Assembly (NCBI GenBank): GCA_041653835.1
Contig: JBAZEP010000025.1
Coordinates: 1 to 22,481 of the forward strand
Direction: 5' to 3'
Origin: UBA10183 sp041653835
Lineage (GTDB): Bacteria; Omnitrophota; Gorgyraeia; Gorgyraeales; Gorgyraeaceae
Length of the DNA stretch: 22,481 nt
Shown: positions 6,312 to 13,725 of the stretch, piece by piece
Layout: each line of letters begins with the position of its first letter
How positions within the stretch are numbered: position 1 is the first letter of the stretch
Translations under genes and position numbers: made by a program
Notes under the pieces: generated by a model
The model's database searches: none
Seen by the model: only the letters and a program-made list of their open reading frames with translations
Told to the model about the DNA's origin: nothing

Positions 6312-8095
6312 AAATATTATTAGAACCTGTATTGGTTTCAGCGATAGCGGGATTATTTATTTTAGCCATACCCGATAGATTCAGGAAGGTAACGGAGTCT
6401 TTCAGCCTTCTTGCCTCTCTGTATTTATTTATCGCAGGGATAAGGATATTTTTTGCCTCGCCTCTGAACACAGGCTATCTGTACGTGGATAACCTGTCCA
6501 GGTTTATAGTGCCGGCAATAGGATTTTTCGGATTCCTGATCACGCTATATTCCCTTAAATCAATGTCTTCTTTTAAAAAGGTGTCTGTTTATTACGCGTA
6601 CATAATGTGGACGATAGGCGCCTCAATCTTAGCCGCGCTCTCGAATAATGTAGTGGTACTTTTAGCCGCGTGGGGATTCCTGGGATTTACCCTTTACGGA
6701 CTTATCAATATAAAAGGCGCTGAGGCCGCGGCGATAAGTAAAAAGACCTTTATTATAGTGGCTGGTTCGGACGCTTTCATGATACTCGGTTTCGGGATAC
6801 TGTGGGTATTGAAAGGTTCATTGAACCTGACAGAGATGAAAACAGTCATAGACGGCAGTTTGCCGTTCTGGGCGTTTTTCCTTATAGCCATAGGCGCGTT
6901 CGCAAAGGCCGGGGTCATGCCTTTCCACACATGGATACCGGGTGTGGCAAAAGACGCGCCTATCAGCGTAACCGCGTTTTTGCCCGCGAGCCTCGACAAA
7001 CTTCTCGGTATATACCTATTGGCGCGGTTAACATTGGATGTTTTTACATTAGATCCTTTTACATACGCCGCGCTTATGGTAATAGGCTCTGTTACGATAA
7101 TAGCCGCGGTAATGATGGCGCTTGTCCAGCATGATTTCAAAAAATTACTTGGCTATCACGCGGTCAGCCAGGTAGGTTATATGTTACTCGGCATAGGTAC
7201 GGGCAATCCCATAGGGATCGCGGGCGGGCTTTTTCATATGCTCAATCACGCGATATATAAATGTTGTTTATTTTTATCCGGCGGGAACGTGGAATATAAG
7301 ACAAAAACATCTGAGCTCGATAAGCTCGGAGGGCTCGCTAAAATAATGCCGGTCACGTTCATTACGACGGTCGTCGCCTCATGCGCCATATCCGGGGTCC
7401 CGCCTTTTAACGGATTTTTTTCGAAGTGGATGATATACCAGGGATTGATTGAGAACTCCCGCTCAGGCGGATTATTGTGGATATTCTGCCTCACCGCCGC
7501 GATGTTCGGAAGCGGACTGACGCTCGCGTCATTTATAAAACTGATCCACGCCATATTCCTTGGGCAGCGCTCAACTGCCGCGGCGCAGGAGAAGAGGGAC
7601 GAGGTTTCGTGGCAGATGTGGTTTCCTGTCGTAACGCTGGCGGTGTTATGCGTCGTGTTCGGGATATTCGCGTATAGCATCCCCTTGAAATATTTTATCA
7701 TACCGGCGTCAGGCACCGACATCGCTTTTATAGGTACATGGCAGTCTTTAAAAGCCGCGTTATTTTTACTCATAGGCCTCCTGGCAGGATTTGCCATATA
7801 TCTCCTGGGAAATTTCAAAGCCGTGAAGGTAAGCGATCCTTATATAGGAGGGGAGCCGCTGGAAAAAGATATGAGGCTTTCGGGCACGGAGTTTTATAAC
7901 ACCGTAAAAGAATACGGGATATTGGGCGGTATTTACAAAAGAGCCGAATCCGGATTTTTTGACATATATGAGCAGTTCAAAAAAATAGTTTTAGGTTCCG
8001 GCAGATTTTTCCAGTATCTGCATAACGGCGTCCTGCCGACTTATCTTGTGTGGGCGCTTTTAGGCATGGCAGCGCTGTTTTTAATATTCAAATAG
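6308..8095 (+). CDS. NuoL/HyfB-like antiporter subunit of the hydrogenase
   Basis: This 595-residue multi-helix membrane protein belongs to the NuoL/MrpA/HyfB proton-conducting family. Recognisable parts are the discontinuous-helix region AFAKAGVMPFHTWIP with Lys200, LPASLDKLLGIYLLAR with Lys231, and YHAVSQVGYMLLGIG followed by FHMLNHAIYK. The C-terminal DPYIGGEPLEKDM and an amphipathic end are typical of hydrogenase-linked NuoL homologues. In NuoL and MrpD the TM5 Glu sits in a W-E-x-x-G or L-E motif; the matching position here appears to be Gly123 (AAWGFLG), so a key proton-path acid may be absent. It overlaps the large-subunit gene by ATGA. With the following gene it could act as a split MrpA. 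Confidence 0.88.
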   Translation: MKILLEPVLVSAIAGLFILAIPDRFRKVTESFSLLASLYLFIAGIRIFFASPLNTGYLYVDNLSRFIVPAIGFFGFLITLYSLKSMSSFKKVSVYYAYIMWTIGASILAALSNNVVVLLAAWGFLGFTLYGLINIKGAEAAAISKKTFIIVAGSDAFMILGFGILWVLKGSLNLTEMKTVIDGSLPFWAFFLIAIGAFAKAGVMPFHTWIPGVAKDAPISVTAFLPASLDKLLGIYLLARLTLDVFTLDPFTYAALMVIGSVTIIAAVMMALVQHDFKKLLGYHAVSQVGYMLLGIGTGNPIGIAGGLFHMLNHAIYKCCLFLSGGNVEYKTKTSELDKLGGLAKIMPVTFITTVVASCAISGVPPFNGFFSKWMIYQGLIENSRSGGLLWIFCLTAAMFGSGLTLASFIKLIHAIFLGQRSTAAAQEKRDEVSWQMWFPVVTLAVLCVVFGIFAYSIPLKYFIIPASGTDIAFIGTWQSLKAALFLLIGLLAGFAIYLLGNFKAVKVSDPYIGGEPLEKDMRLSGTEFYNTVKEYGILGGIYKRAESGFFDIYEQFKKIVLGSGRFFQYLHNGVLPTYLVWALLGMAALFLIFK

Positions 8096-8103
8096 AGGCA
8101 ATT

Positions 8104-8625
8104 ATGGAATTGCACATACTTCTTATATTCATGATCTTCGCGGCTGTCATGGCAATAGAGACCAAAGACCTCTTTTCCAGTATCATCGCGATGGGCTCCG
8201 TAGGTTTCGCGCTGTGCCTGGCTTTTTTGGTGCTTAAGGCGCCGGACCTTGCCATTACCCAGCTTGTGGTGGAACTGTTATGCCTGATTATACTGATAAG
8301 GGCTACCATAAATAAAGACCTGCCGCTGGTCATAGAAGGCAGGTGGTTTTTTAACACAGTATCAACCCTTGTTTTTATATGCGTGTTCCTGTTTTTTGCC
8401 TGGATGGCGTTAAAAGAAATGCCGGTTTTCGGCGAGCCTGTAATGGCGGTCGTAAAAAAATATATTGAGGAAGGGACAAAGCAGACAGGCGCGGCTAACC
8501 TGGTCAGCGCGGTCGTGCTCGATTTCCGCGCTTATGACACGCTGGCAGAGGCCGCGGTATTGTTTACAGCTATAATAGGAATAATGACGGTCCTGCGTAA
8601 GCCGGGCAGGAAACATAAGGATTGA
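8104..8625 (+). CDS. MbhD-MbhE fusion (MrpA C-terminal-like subunit)
   Basis: This 173-residue membrane protein combines two small Mbh subunits. Residues 1-75 are MbhD/DUF4040-like, with APDLAITQLVVE carrying the conserved acid Glu57. Residues 80-165 are MbhE-like, with VVLDFRAYDTLAE (138-149), which matches the VDFRALDTLGE motif at the end of MrpA. In MrpA both parts form the C-terminal tail after the NuoL-like domain. The NuoL-like gene immediately precedes this one, so the pair reconstitutes MrpA in two pieces. ATG 8104, with AGAGGC upstream, is preferred to an earlier in-frame GTG inside the previous gene. Confidence 0.85.
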   Translation: MELHILLIFMIFAAVMAIETKDLFSSIIAMGSVGFALCLAFLVLKAPDLAITQLVVELLCLIILIRATINKDLPLVIEGRWFFNTVSTLVFICVFLFFAWMALKEMPVFGEPVMAVVKKYIEEGTKQTGAANLVSAVVLDFRAYDTLAEAAVLFTAIIGIMTVLRKPGRKHKD

Positions 8626-8627
8626 AT

Positions 8628-9068
8628 ATGGCGCAGTTAAAACCCGGGATGTCGATAATAGTACAAAGTATAAGCCGCCTGACAGCCGGCATGATATTGG
8701 TATTCGGTATGCATATCATCCTGCATGGGCACCTGTCTCCGGGCGGCGGGTTCGCGGGCGGCGTGATCATAGCGCTCGCTTTCGTAAATCTTCTGATAGC
8801 GTTCGGCGCGAAAACCGGGATTTCCAGGGTTTCCGAGAACCTGGCTTCCAACCTGGAAACAGTGGGAGCCATGATGTTTTTGACAGTCGCGCTGTTGGGT
8901 TTTCTGGGAGGCACTTTCTTTTTGAATATACTCTCAAAGGGCGAGGCATTCAGCCTGTTCAGCGCAGGGACCATACCTTTGAGTAATATCTCGATAGGTT
9001 TAAAGGTGGGGGTCGGATTGTTCGCGATCTTCCTAGCGCTTGTAATATTGGAAAAGGCAAGGAAATAA
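8628..9068 (+). CDS. mnhB: Mrp/Mnh antiporter subunit B (MbhF-like)
   Basis: This 146-residue protein has the MnhB domain signature: a first helix, then HGHLSPGGGFAGGVIIALAF, two central helices and a C-terminal helix. It belongs to the Na+/H+ antiporter module that group 4 Mbh hydrogenases share with Mrp antiporters. An in-frame TTG at 8622 overlaps the previous stop, but ATG 8628 is preferred because AAGG lies 7 bases upstream. Sits between the MbhD-MbhE fusion and mnhC in the usual Mrp order. Confidence 0.9.
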   Translation: MAQLKPGMSIIVQSISRLTAGMILVFGMHIILHGHLSPGGGFAGGVIIALAFVNLLIAFGAKTGISRVSENLASNLETVGAMMFLTVALLGFLGGTFFLNILSKGEAFSLFSAGTIPLSNISIGLKVGVGLFAIFLALVILEKARK

Positions 9069-9069
9069 T

Positions 9070-9408
9070 ATGACGCTTTATTTATTATGTATGGTGTTAT
9101 TTTGTATCGGGCTTTACGGTGTACTGCGTAAACGTAATATCGTAAAGATAATAATCGGGATCGCCATAATGAGTTATTCCGTAAATCTTTTTTTAGTACT
9201 GCTGGGATACCGTTTTCACGGCAGGGCGCCTATTGACGCGCATGACCAGACGATAACCAATATGGTCGATCCTATACCGCAGGCGATTGTCATGACCTCT
9301 ATCGTGGTCGGCCTGGCAATGATGGCGCTATTGATAGCGATAAGTATCAGGATATACGAGAAATACGGCACATTCGATATCACTAAAATAAAGAAACTTA
9401 AAGGATAA
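9070..9408 (+). CDS. mnhC: Mrp/Mnh antiporter subunit C (NuoK-like, MbhG)
   Basis: This 112-residue three-helix NuoK/MnhC homologue shows LYGVLRKRNIVKIIIGIAIM near the N terminus, then SVNLFLVLLG and DPIPQAIVMTSIVVGLAMMAL, the most conserved MnhC segment. It forms part of the lateral ion path between the MnhB and MnhD subunits. The gene starts one base after the mnhB stop, and the next gene starts directly after its TAA. Confidence 0.92.
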   Translation: MTLYLLCMVLFCIGLYGVLRKRNIVKIIIGIAIMSYSVNLFLVLLGYRFHGRAPIDAHDQTITNMVDPIPQAIVMTSIVVGLAMMALLIAISIRIYEKYGTFDITKIKKLKG

Positions 9409-10920
9409 ATGAAGCTTATAAATATTATACCTTTATTAATTATAGTTCCGCTCGCCGCGGCGTTCCTGAACTCTTTGTTCGGCAGGATCATAAAACGCCT
9501 GGGGGGCGCCCTTGCCCTTGTCAGCGTCGTTATATCATGTGGATTCGCCGTATATGCCAGGATAGCGCTGGAAGCGGTACCGGACAAGATATTGGTATAT
9601 AAGATAGGGGGTTGGGTCCCGCCTTTCGGCATATGCATGGTTTTTGACGGCCTGAGTTCCCTGATGCTCGTCGTGATAAACCTGGCAGCTTTTTTTATAA
9701 TGATATATTCCCTGAATTATATGGAAAAATATACCGATAAAACGAAATTTTATACGTTATTTTCCCTTATGGTATGCGGCTTGAACGGGGTAGCGCTGGC
9801 AGGGGATCTGTTCAACCTGTTCGTGTTCCTGGAGATAGCGTCCATCGCGAGTTATGCCCTTGTCGCGTTCGGTACCGAAGCGGAAGAATTAGAGGCCGCG
9901 CTTAAATACGCTATCATGGGAGCGGTAGCGTCGAGTTTTATATTGATAGGCATAGCATTCCTATATGGCTTTACTTCGACCCTTAATATGGCGGATATGG
10001 CTATAGTGTTGAGTCAAAAGCATAATATCTGGGTGGTGTCATTTGTGAGCGTGTTGTTTATAGCGGGCCTTGGTTTAAAAGCGGCGATGATCCCTTTTCA
10101 TGCCTGGTTACCTGACGCGCATTCATCCGCGCCCGCGCCTGTTTCCGCCATGCTTTCAGGCGTGCTCATAAAAACGCTGGGTGTTTACAGTTTATTCAGG
10201 ATATTGTTCAACATAATAGGCGCTTCAGATAATTATCTCGGCATGCTCATGTTTCTCGGAGCTGTTTCTATAGTGGTAGCGGGCGTACTTTCGCTTTCCC
10301 AGATGAATTTTAAAAGGCTTCTGGCATATTCTTCCATAAGTCAGATAGGGTATATTGTCCTGGGCATCAGCCTAGCCACCCCGCTTGGGATTTTCGGAGG
10401 GTTGTTCCATTTATTCAACCACTCTATTTTCAAACCGTTGTTATTCTTGAACGCCGGGGCAATAGATTACGCGGGCGGCGGGACAGACCTTGACCAGGCA
10501 AAAGGCGCGGGCAGGTTTATGCCTGTTACCGCCAAGACCAATCTCATAGCGTCACTTTCTATTTCCGGCATTCCGCCTTTTAACGGGTTTTTCAGCAAAC
10601 TTATAATAATAATCGCCTGCGCGCAAAAGGCGCATTTTGGTTACGCGCTGTGCGCGGTAATAGGCAGTATATTCACGCTGTGCGCGCTCATGAAGATGAG
10701 AAAGTTTATTTTCACGGAAGACGCGGAGACGGAACGGAAGAGGGCTTTTAAAGAAGTGCCGTTCGGTATGGCGTTCGCGATGGTGTGCCTGGCGTTCTTA
10801 TGCTTATCGGCAGGCCTGATATTAATACCGGAACTGCGTGTTTTTATAAGCGACGCGGCGGATGTTTTGCTTAACGGCACAGGTTATGGGGATATAGTAA
10901 TGAGGGCATCTTTAAAATGA
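9409..10920 (+). CDS. mnhD: Mrp/Mnh antiporter subunit D (MbhH/NuoN-like)
   Basis: This 503-residue antiporter-like subunit has all the charged residues expected of an active proton channel: TM5 Glu142 in NLFVFLEIASIASY, TM7 Lys224 in GLGLKAAMIPFHAWLPDAHS, and Lys255 in SGVLIKTLGVYSLFR. The AYSSISQIGYIVLGI and LFNHSIFKPLLFL segments are also typical of MrpD. It is the second antiporter-like subunit in the operon besides the NuoL-like one, so the complex could have two translocation paths. ATG directly abuts the mnhC stop; it overlaps mnhE by ATGA. Confidence 0.93.
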   Translation: MKLINIIPLLIIVPLAAAFLNSLFGRIIKRLGGALALVSVVISCGFAVYARIALEAVPDKILVYKIGGWVPPFGICMVFDGLSSLMLVVINLAAFFIMIYSLNYMEKYTDKTKFYTLFSLMVCGLNGVALAGDLFNLFVFLEIASIASYALVAFGTEAEELEAALKYAIMGAVASSFILIGIAFLYGFTSTLNMADMAIVLSQKHNIWVVSFVSVLFIAGLGLKAAMIPFHAWLPDAHSSAPAPVSAMLSGVLIKTLGVYSLFRILFNIIGASDNYLGMLMFLGAVSIVVAGVLSLSQMNFKRLLAYSSISQIGYIVLGISLATPLGIFGGLFHLFNHSIFKPLLFLNAGAIDYAGGGTDLDQAKGAGRFMPVTAKTNLIASLSISGIPPFNGFFSKLIIIIACAQKAHFGYALCAVIGSIFTLCALMKMRKFIFTEDAETERKRAFKEVPFGMAFAMVCLAFLCLSAGLILIPELRVFISDAADVLLNGTGYGDIVMRASLK

Positions 10921-11414
10921 TATGGAATAAGATAATACCTTTTGCGATTTATTTCATTATATGGGCATTTTTGTCGTGGCCCGCGGATGTCCCGCATGTC
11001 ATAGCAGGGGTATGCGTCAGCGCGCTGGTTGTATTTTTGACCGGAGAACTTTTCGCGGCCAAACCAAGGAATTTCAGGAATATCAAACGGTATCCGAGGT
11101 TCGTTGTTTATGTAATTTTGCTCACATGGGAAAGCGTAAAAGGGGCGCTATCTACGGCCTGGCTGATATCCAGGCCGAAATATCCGGCTGACCCGGTGGT
11201 AGTTAAATTCAAGACCAGCCTTAAATCCGAGACAGGGATCGCGTTCCTGTCAAATTCAATCGCTTTCCTATCAGGGGCTTTTTGCATAGACGCTGATATT
11301 GAAAAAGGGGAAATTTACGTGCATTTAGCGGACGCAAACGGCAGGGACATGAACAAAGGTATTGAAAACAAGATACGTAAATTCGAAGGCATTTTAAAAA
11401 ACATATTCGAGTGA
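10917..11414 (+). CDS. mnhE: Mrp/Mnh antiporter subunit E (MbhA-like)
   Basis: This 165-residue MnhE-family protein has two N-terminal helices (about 5-45) and a third around 62-80, followed by a cytoplasmic domain. The motif FLSNSIAFLSGAFCIDAD then EIYVHLAD corresponds to the family LANSITLTPGT...VH block, although the usual LTPGT is changed to LSGAF. Position between mnhD and mnhF and overlaps at both ends support the call. Confidence 0.87.
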   Translation: MIWNKIIPFAIYFIIWAFLSWPADVPHVIAGVCVSALVVFLTGELFAAKPRNFRNIKRYPRFVVYVILLTWESVKGALSTAWLISRPKYPADPVVVKFKTSLKSETGIAFLSNSIAFLSGAFCIDADIEKGEIYVHLADANGRDMNKGIENKIRKFEGILKNIFE

Positions 11415-11416
11415 TC

Positions 11417-11791
11417 ATGAAAGAGATAAACAGAGGCAGGATAATGTGGTTTATGGGGTTGCTATTGACGCTGGCCGCGTTATTTTTTATCGTCGCGTAT
11501 CCTATCCGATCTTTGTTGGCATGGCAGTCTGGTTTCCTATCGCGCGGTTTTTTTATTCTTATTTTTTGTTTTGGGGTATGTCTTTTGAGAGTTATAAAAG
11601 GCCCCGCGCCGGTTGACAGGGCAGTGGCAATGGATACGCTCGGTATTTTAATAGTCGGGTTCTGCGCGGTATTGAGTATTTTCACGGGCAGGGACTGGTA
11701 TCTCGATATAGCGATCGCATGGGCGCTCCAGAGTTTTATAGGCGCGCTGGCGCTGGCAAAATATCTAGAGGGAAGAGGTTTTGATGAGTAA
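11417..11791 (+). CDS. mnhF: Mrp/Mnh antiporter subunit F (MbhB-like) with extra N-terminal helix
   Basis: The MnhF core (about residues 45-120 of 124) has three helices and the family motif LLRVIKGPAPVDRAVAMDTLG. MnhF proteins are usually about 90 residues; here roughly 35 residues precede the core and contain an additional hydrophobic helix. No strong ribosome site is visible. ATG 11417 is chosen, but a GTG at 11411 overlapping the mnhE stop is equally possible and adds two residues. It overlaps mnhG. Confidence 0.83.
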   Translation: MKEINRGRIMWFMGLLLTLAALFFIVAYPIRSLLAWQSGFLSRGFFILIFCFGVCLLRVIKGPAPVDRAVAMDTLGILIVGFCAVLSIFTGRDWYLDIAIAWALQSFIGALALAKYLEGRGFDE

Positions 11792-12077
11792 TATACAGCA
11801 CATAGCAGGATTCGTTTTTATTATACTGGGCCTTGGATTTGATGTGATAGGATGTATTGGTTTGCTGAGGTTCCGGGATACATGCGGCAGACTGCAAGCC
11901 ACTATTAAATGCGTCACATTCGGGACATGCGCTATCCTTATAGGCACGTTTATATTGAAAGGTTTTTGCTCTACGGGCATGAAGGCGATATTGACAGTTG
12001 TGTTTTTACTGCTGACTTCGCCTGTTTCGGCGCACGCGCTCGCGAGGGCAGTGTATAAACCGGACGGAAAAATATGA
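11784..12077 (+). CDS. mnhG: Mrp/Mnh antiporter subunit G (MbhC-like)
   Basis: This 97-residue three-helix protein has the MnhG signature GCIGLLRFRDTCGRLQATIKC and LLTSPVSAHALARA. ATG 11784 is preceded by GGAAGAGG five bases upstream; an in-frame TTG at 11781 is less likely. It completes the Mrp-type set of the operon and overlaps the ferredoxin gene by ATGA. Confidence 0.9.
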   Translation: MSNIQHIAGFVFIILGLGFDVIGCIGLLRFRDTCGRLQATIKCVTFGTCAILIGTFILKGFCSTGMKAILTVVFLLLTSPVSAHALARAVYKPDGKI

Positions 12078-12673
12078 GATATCCTAAATTACGGGAATTA
12101 AAAGAGGCTATATTGGCATTGATAAAGGGGCCGTATACGGGGAAATTTCCTTTTGAGCCGCATGTACCGGAAAAGCGCTTCAGGGGAAAGCCCGAATATT
12201 TCAAAGACGGATGTGTGGGGTGCAAGGCATGCGCGGAGGTCTGTCCTACCGGATGTATAGTGGTAAAAGATATTGCTGACGCGGAAGTTCCTGTAAGAAG
12301 GCTGGATTTACATTATGACTCTTGTATATATTGCGGCCAATGTCAGGCGGCATGTATTACCCAGGAGGGGATAAAACTCTCGAATAAATTCGATCTCGCG
12401 TTATTTGACAGGAGCCAGGCAGTGGAGTCTGTTGAGAAAGAACTGGTTTTATGCGAGGGGTGTGGATGCGTTGTAGGCGCGAAAGACCACCTGTCCTGGG
12501 CAGAGAAAAAAATCGGGCACCTGGCTTTTTCCAGCCCTTCGATATACCTATCCGCGTTAAAAGAATTGAAGCTGGCATATTTTGATGTCGAGAAAGATGA
12601 GGAAGCCACGCGCCAGGACCGCATTAAAATACTCTGTTCGAAATGCCGCAGGGAAATCACGCTGAATACATAA
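12074..12673 (+). CDS. HyfH/MbhN/NuoI-like ferredoxin subunit with C-terminal Cys site
   Basis: This 199-residue subunit is the NuoI/EchF/HycF equivalent that delivers electrons to the small subunit. Two [4Fe-4S] sites are Cys47, 50, 53 and 57 (CVGCKACAEVCPTG) and Cys84, 87, 90 and 94 (CIYCGQCQAAC, lacking the usual Pro). The C-terminal extension carries CEGCGC (Cys127, 130, 132) and CSKC (Cys188, 191), separated by a helical stretch. HycF-type subunits have a comparable extra four-Cys site, probably a zinc or rubredoxin-like site. It is the last structural gene, far from the rest of the Fe-S genes at the start of the operon. Confidence 0.88.
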   Translation: MRYPKLRELKEAILALIKGPYTGKFPFEPHVPEKRFRGKPEYFKDGCVGCKACAEVCPTGCIVVKDIADAEVPVRRLDLHYDSCIYCGQCQAACITQEGIKLSNKFDLALFDRSQAVESVEKELVLCEGCGCVVGAKDHLSWAEKKIGHLAFSSPSIYLSALKELKLAYFDVEKDEEATRQDRIKILCSKCRREITLNT

Positions 12674-12677
12674 TGTA

Positions 12678-12700
12678 GGGGCGGAATAGTATTCCGCCCC
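12678..12700 (+). repeat. Perfect 10-bp GC-rich hairpin between ferredoxin and hycI genes
   Basis: GGGGCGGAAT (12678-12687) pairs exactly with ATTCCGCCCC (12691-12700) around the loop AGT. It starts five bases after the ferredoxin stop and ends 12 bases before the hycI ATG. It has no T-run on its 3' side, so a simple intrinsic terminator is unlikely. It could be a REP-like intergenic element or could limit expression of the protease gene. Confidence 0.88.
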
Positions 12701-12712
12701 ATACGAATATCC

Positions 12713-13153
12713 ATGATTCTTCTAAAAAATATTTTAAAAGGCAGGGTTGTTGTGCTTTGTGTCGGTAATACCGGACGCGGCGATGACGGCCTGGGCCCGT
12801 GTTTTGGCGCGATGATAAAAGGAAAAACACCTCACGAGGTAATTGATGCCGGGATAGCGCCGGAAAACTGGACCGGCGTTATAACCAGGATGAAGCCGGA
12901 TACCATCGTCATAGTGGATGCCGTGTATTTCGAGGGCGAGCCCGGAGATGTGAGGGTATTTTCCGGGGAAGACCTGCATTCCGGAAGAATTTCTACGCAC
13001 GACGTTTCCCCGAAACTATTGATAGAATACCTGAAAGAATCCACCGGGGCAGGTATTTATGTGCTTGGGATCAGGCCCGCGTCCAATAAACCCGGCGAAG
13101 GCCTGAGTTCCGCGATAAAAGCGTCCTTAAATAATCTCGCAAAATATTTCTAA
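12713..13153 (+). CDS. HycI-type hydrogenase maturation endopeptidase
   Basis: This 146-residue protein matches the HycI/HyaD aspartic-type peptidases that cut the C-terminal tail of the NiFe large subunit after nickel insertion. The start of the fold, VVLCVGNTGRGDDGLGP, carries metal ligand Asp25; the other ligands are Asp69 (VIVDAVYF) and His96 (THDVSP). The order of genes and the tail on the large subunit make that protein its substrate. No clear ribosome site precedes ATG 12713; the GC hairpin lies there instead. No hyp maturation genes are in the window, so they must be elsewhere. Confidence 0.9.
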   Translation: MILLKNILKGRVVVLCVGNTGRGDDGLGPCFGAMIKGKTPHEVIDAGIAPENWTGVITRMKPDTIVIVDAVYFEGEPGDVRVFSGEDLHSGRISTHDVSPKLLIEYLKESTGAGIYVLGIRPASNKPGEGLSSAIKASLNNLAKYF

Positions 13154-13189
13154 GGTAAGAAAAGTGACACTGTCGCAAATCTTCCCTTA
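13151..13189 (+). repeat. Imperfect palindrome with GACA-C-TGTC centre, copy 3
   Basis: Arms 13151-13169 and 13171-13189 pair at 14 of 19 positions around a central C (13170). The inner GACA/TGTC is perfect and the outer TAAGG/CCTTA ends pair, while the A-rich middle is mismatched. The stop codon of the hycI-like gene forms the tip of the left arm. Outer arm sequence is unrelated to copies 1 and 2. Confidence 0.6.
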
Positions 13190-13199
13190 GAGAGCGGGC

Positions 13200-13228
13200 T
13201 TGACAATAGAATACCGATATGATAATCT
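13200..13228 (+). promoter_or_regulatory. Probable promoter of the bifunctional nuclease gene
   Basis: TTGACA at 13200-13205 is followed by GATAAT (13221-13226, 15-base spacer) or TAATCT (13223-13228, 17-base spacer). The predicted transcript start is within a few bases of the ATG at 13238, and no ribosome site is visible, so the message may be leaderless. Confidence 0.5.
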
Positions 13229-13237
13229 TTTTTTAAT

Positions 13238-13645
13238 ATGGCTATGGTAGAGATGGAATTGAATAAAATAAGGATAGATGAGAACCGGGGCGAGCAGGTT
13301 ATCGTGCTCAAGGAGAAGGACGGCAGCCGTGTATTGCCTATCGTGATAGGCATAATGGAGGTTACCGCCATAAAGATGAAAATAAGCGGCATAGATTCTC
13401 CCAGGCCCATGACGCATGACTTATTTTATAACGCGATAACGCAGTTAGGCGCTAAGATAGACAGGATATTGATCACCAAATTAGAAAACAGTACCTTTTT
13501 CGCCAAGCTTATCATATCATTAGACGGCCGTACCGAAGAGATAGACGCGAGGCCCAGCGACAGCATAGCGATAGCCATACGGGCGAAAGCCCCGATTTTT
13601 GCGGATGAACAGATGCTGGATAATATCTCAAATGATGTACAATAG
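13238..13645 (+). CDS. Bifunctional nuclease (BFN, DUF151) domain protein
   Basis: This 135-residue protein is a full-length BFN/DUF151 domain. Family landmarks are VIVLKEKDGSRVLPIVIGIMEVTAI, RPMTHDLFYNAITQLGAKIDR, TFFAKLII and the conserved ARPSDSIAIAIRAKAPIFADE. Plant and archaeal members have nuclease activity with broad substrate range; the bacterial role is poorly known. In-frame Met codons at 13244 and 13253 are alternative starts. It has its own promoter and stands alone between the hydrogenase operon and the minor pilin operon. Confidence 0.88.
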   Translation: MAMVEMELNKIRIDENRGEQVIVLKEKDGSRVLPIVIGIMEVTAIKMKISGIDSPRPMTHDLFYNAITQLGAKIDRILITKLENSTFFAKLIISLDGRTEEIDARPSDSIAIAIRAKAPIFADEQMLDNISNDVQ

Positions 13646-13725
13646 CTGATTTCTTTCCGTGACGTCATTTTTTATATCTATAATAAAATCAATAATTTAT
13701 AATAAATATTTTTTAAGCGGGTATA

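Noticed and set aside
7246..7818. 190-codon open frame on the minus strand
   Set aside because: It is antisense to the NuoL-like gene and shows no protein-family features.
3363..12673. Complex I (NADH dehydrogenase) operon
   Set aside because: The large subunit keeps both NiFe-binding CxxC motifs, a HycI-type protease is present, and there are no NuoEFG, NuoA or NuoJ genes.
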